The position numbers and the translations under genes were made by a program. Source: Gemmatimonadota bacterium (lineage in GTDB: Bacteria; Gemmatimonadota; Gemmatimonadetes; Gemmatimonadales; GWC2-71-9). From it: a DNA stretch of 5,943 nucleotides. The notes beneath the pieces were generated by a model that worked only from the letters and a program-made list of their open reading frames with translations, was not told the DNA's origin and did no database searches. This document shows, piece by piece, positions 4,885 to 5,943 of the stretch. The stretch's first letter is position 1, and each line of letters opens with the position of its first letter. Location: positions 1 through 5,943 of the forward strand of contig QHVD01000069.1 of assembly GCA_003222235.1 (NCBI GenBank), written 5' to 3'.

Positions 4885-5943
4885 TTGACCAAGACCGAGC
4901 GCTGGCTCAACCTCATCGCGTTCTTGCTGGATCACCACTATGCCGTGACGCGGGAGGAAATCCTGAGCCAGGTGGAGGACTACAAGTCCGCCTGGGTCGG
5001 GGGAAACGAGAAGACCCGCGAGTCGGTCCGGCGCAAGTTCGAGCGCGACAAGAGCGAGCTCAAAGGCCTCGGCGTCGTGCTGGAGCCCCTGAAGCAGAAA
5101 GTGATGGCGGACCATGCCGGCCAGGAGGTCGAGGCCTACCTGCTGAGGCCGAAGGATTTCTACCTCCCCTACCTCGAGGTTCGCACCGGCGGCCCGAAGC
5201 GGAGGCCTCCTCCGCGCCGCTACTATCTGCCTTCCGTCACGCTCGACGCCGCGGATCTTCCGTTGCTCCGCCGTGCCGCCGAGCGCGTCGCCCGGCTCGC
5301 GGACACCCCGCTCGGGAGCGCCGCGCGCTCGGCGCTGCGCAAGTTGTCGTTCGATCTCCCCGGGACGGACCCGGGAGACGCGGAGCGGGCCTTCGCCGCG
5401 CCGACGAGCCCCGAGTTCGCTCGGCGGTTCGACACGCTGCGTCGCGCGGTCGAGCACCCTCGCGCCGTGCGCTGCCGCTACTACGCGATCGGCCGCGACC
5501 GGGAAGAGGAGCGCGTCATCGAGCCGTGCGGCCTGATGCTCTCGTGGGGCCACTGGTACTGTGTCGGCCGCTCGCGAGAGCGCAAGGCGATGCGGGTGTT
5601 CCGCGTGGACCGGATGAAGGACGTGAGGCTGGTCGAAGGCGCCGAGGGCGAGTTCCGGGCGCCGAAGGAGTTTCACATCGCGACCTATCTCAACCGTGCA
5701 CCCTGGGAGCTGTCGGAGGAGAAGCCGTTCACCGCGCGGGTGCGGTTCGCGTTCCCGCAGTCCCGCTGGGTGATCGGGGAAGGGCTCGGCAAGGTGGTCG
5801 CGCCGGTGACGGACGACGCCGGCGCGGAGCTGGAGTTCGACATTCGGTCCCCGGACGCCTTCGTCCGCTGGCTCCTGCCGTTCGGAGGGCAGGCCGAGGT
5901 GCTCTCGCCCGCGTCGCTCGGCGAGCGGCTTGCTGCGGCGCGC
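4885..5943 (+). CDS. WYL-domain transcriptional regulator, PafB/PafC-like (runs off the right edge)
   Basis: The frame is open for 353 codons from TTG 4885 to the last base. The start is set by GAGG (4874-4877, seven-base spacer) and by the conserved beginning (M)TKTERWLNLIAFLLD. Residues 1-70 form a winged helix-turn-helix (VTREEILSQV, then KTRESVRRKFERDKSELKGLG). A linker follows, including YYLPSVTLDAADLPLLRRAA (113-132). The WYL domain (about 193-262) has RCRYY, EPCGLML, WYC at 224-226 where the name motif WYL is usual, and FRVDR at 239-243, the arginine-rich ligand or nucleic-acid-sensing face. A WCX dimerisation region covers about 272-350, so little is probably missing. Family members sense DNA damage or single-stranded nucleic acid (PafBC) or repress anti-phage operons (BrxR, CapW). 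The one-base gap to the nuclease stop implies translational coupling, and the regulator probably controls its own operon. The effector is unknown. Confidence 0.88.
   Translation, partial: MTKTERWLNLIAFLLDHHYAVTREEILSQVEDYKSAWVGGNEKTRESVRRKFERDKSELKGLGVVLEPLKQKVMADHAGQEVEAYLLRPKDFYLPYLEVRTGGPKRRPPPRRYYLPSVTLDAADLPLLRRAAERVARLADTPLGSAARSALRKLSFDLPGTDPGDAERAFAAPTSPEFARRFDTLRRAVEHPRAVRCRYYAIGRDREEERVIEPCGLMLSWGHWYCVGRSRERKAMRVFRVDRMKDVRLVEGAEGEFRAPKEFHIATYLNRAPWELSEEKPFTARVRFAFPQSRWVIGEGLGKVVAPVTDDAGAELEFDIRSPDAFVRWLLPFGGQAEVLSPASLGERLAAAR

Noticed and set aside
3492..4916. A 474-codon open frame on the minus strand opposite the nuclease gene
   Set aside because: Rich in Arg, His and Gly with no recognisable motif. 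The opposite strand carries clear nuclease motifs, and long antisense frames are expected in GC-rich coding DNA.
4696..5676. A 326-codon minus-strand frame across the nuclease 3' end and the WYL gene
   Set aside because: It lies opposite two genes with strong family motifs and has no domain signal of its own.

Overview
The window is GC-rich throughout (codon third positions are mostly G or C) and fits a high-GC environmental bacterium. The gene types (NhaD-like antiporter, creatininase-family hydrolase, DUF2779 nuclease, PafB/C-like WYL regulator) would fit Gemmatimonadota or a similar soil or sediment phylum, but this is an impression; nothing in the sequence fixes the taxon.

Layout. Bases 1-2022 hold a leftward (minus-strand) transcription unit. 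A sigma70-like promoter (about 2022-1994) leads into a small ORF starting at 1959 with a strong Shine-Dalgarno, whose codon periodicity suggests a disrupted frame. It is followed by an NhaD/UIT6-type Na+/H+ antiporter (1703-357, TTG start) and the first 91 codons of a creatininase-family amidohydrolase (274 to beyond base 1). Bases 1960-2182 hold the promoter and very GC-rich palindromes but no convincing gene. Bases 3067-2183 (minus) encode a cytoplasmic C39-like cysteine peptidase-fold protein with an intact Gln/Cys/His/Asp set.

From a shared divergent intergenic region (3068-3305), a rightward pair is read. The first gene is a two-nuclease DUF2779 protein (3306-4883): an N-terminal Cas4/RecB-like PD-(D/E)XK nuclease with four candidate Fe-S cysteines, joined to a C-terminal DEDDy-like exonuclease fold. 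The second starts one base after its stop and is a WYL-domain regulator (4885 to past the right edge) of the PafB/PafC or CapW/BrxR architecture. The intergenic region holds two inverted repeats ahead of the nuclease and a G-rich hairpin directly ahead of the C39-like gene, so both directions show possible control elements.

The most interesting unit is the translationally coupled nuclease-WYL pair. Its composition resembles regulated anti-phage or DNA-damage modules. The window stops inside the WYL gene, so any further partner, such as a second WYL protein or a helicase, is out of view. The defence or repair role is inference.
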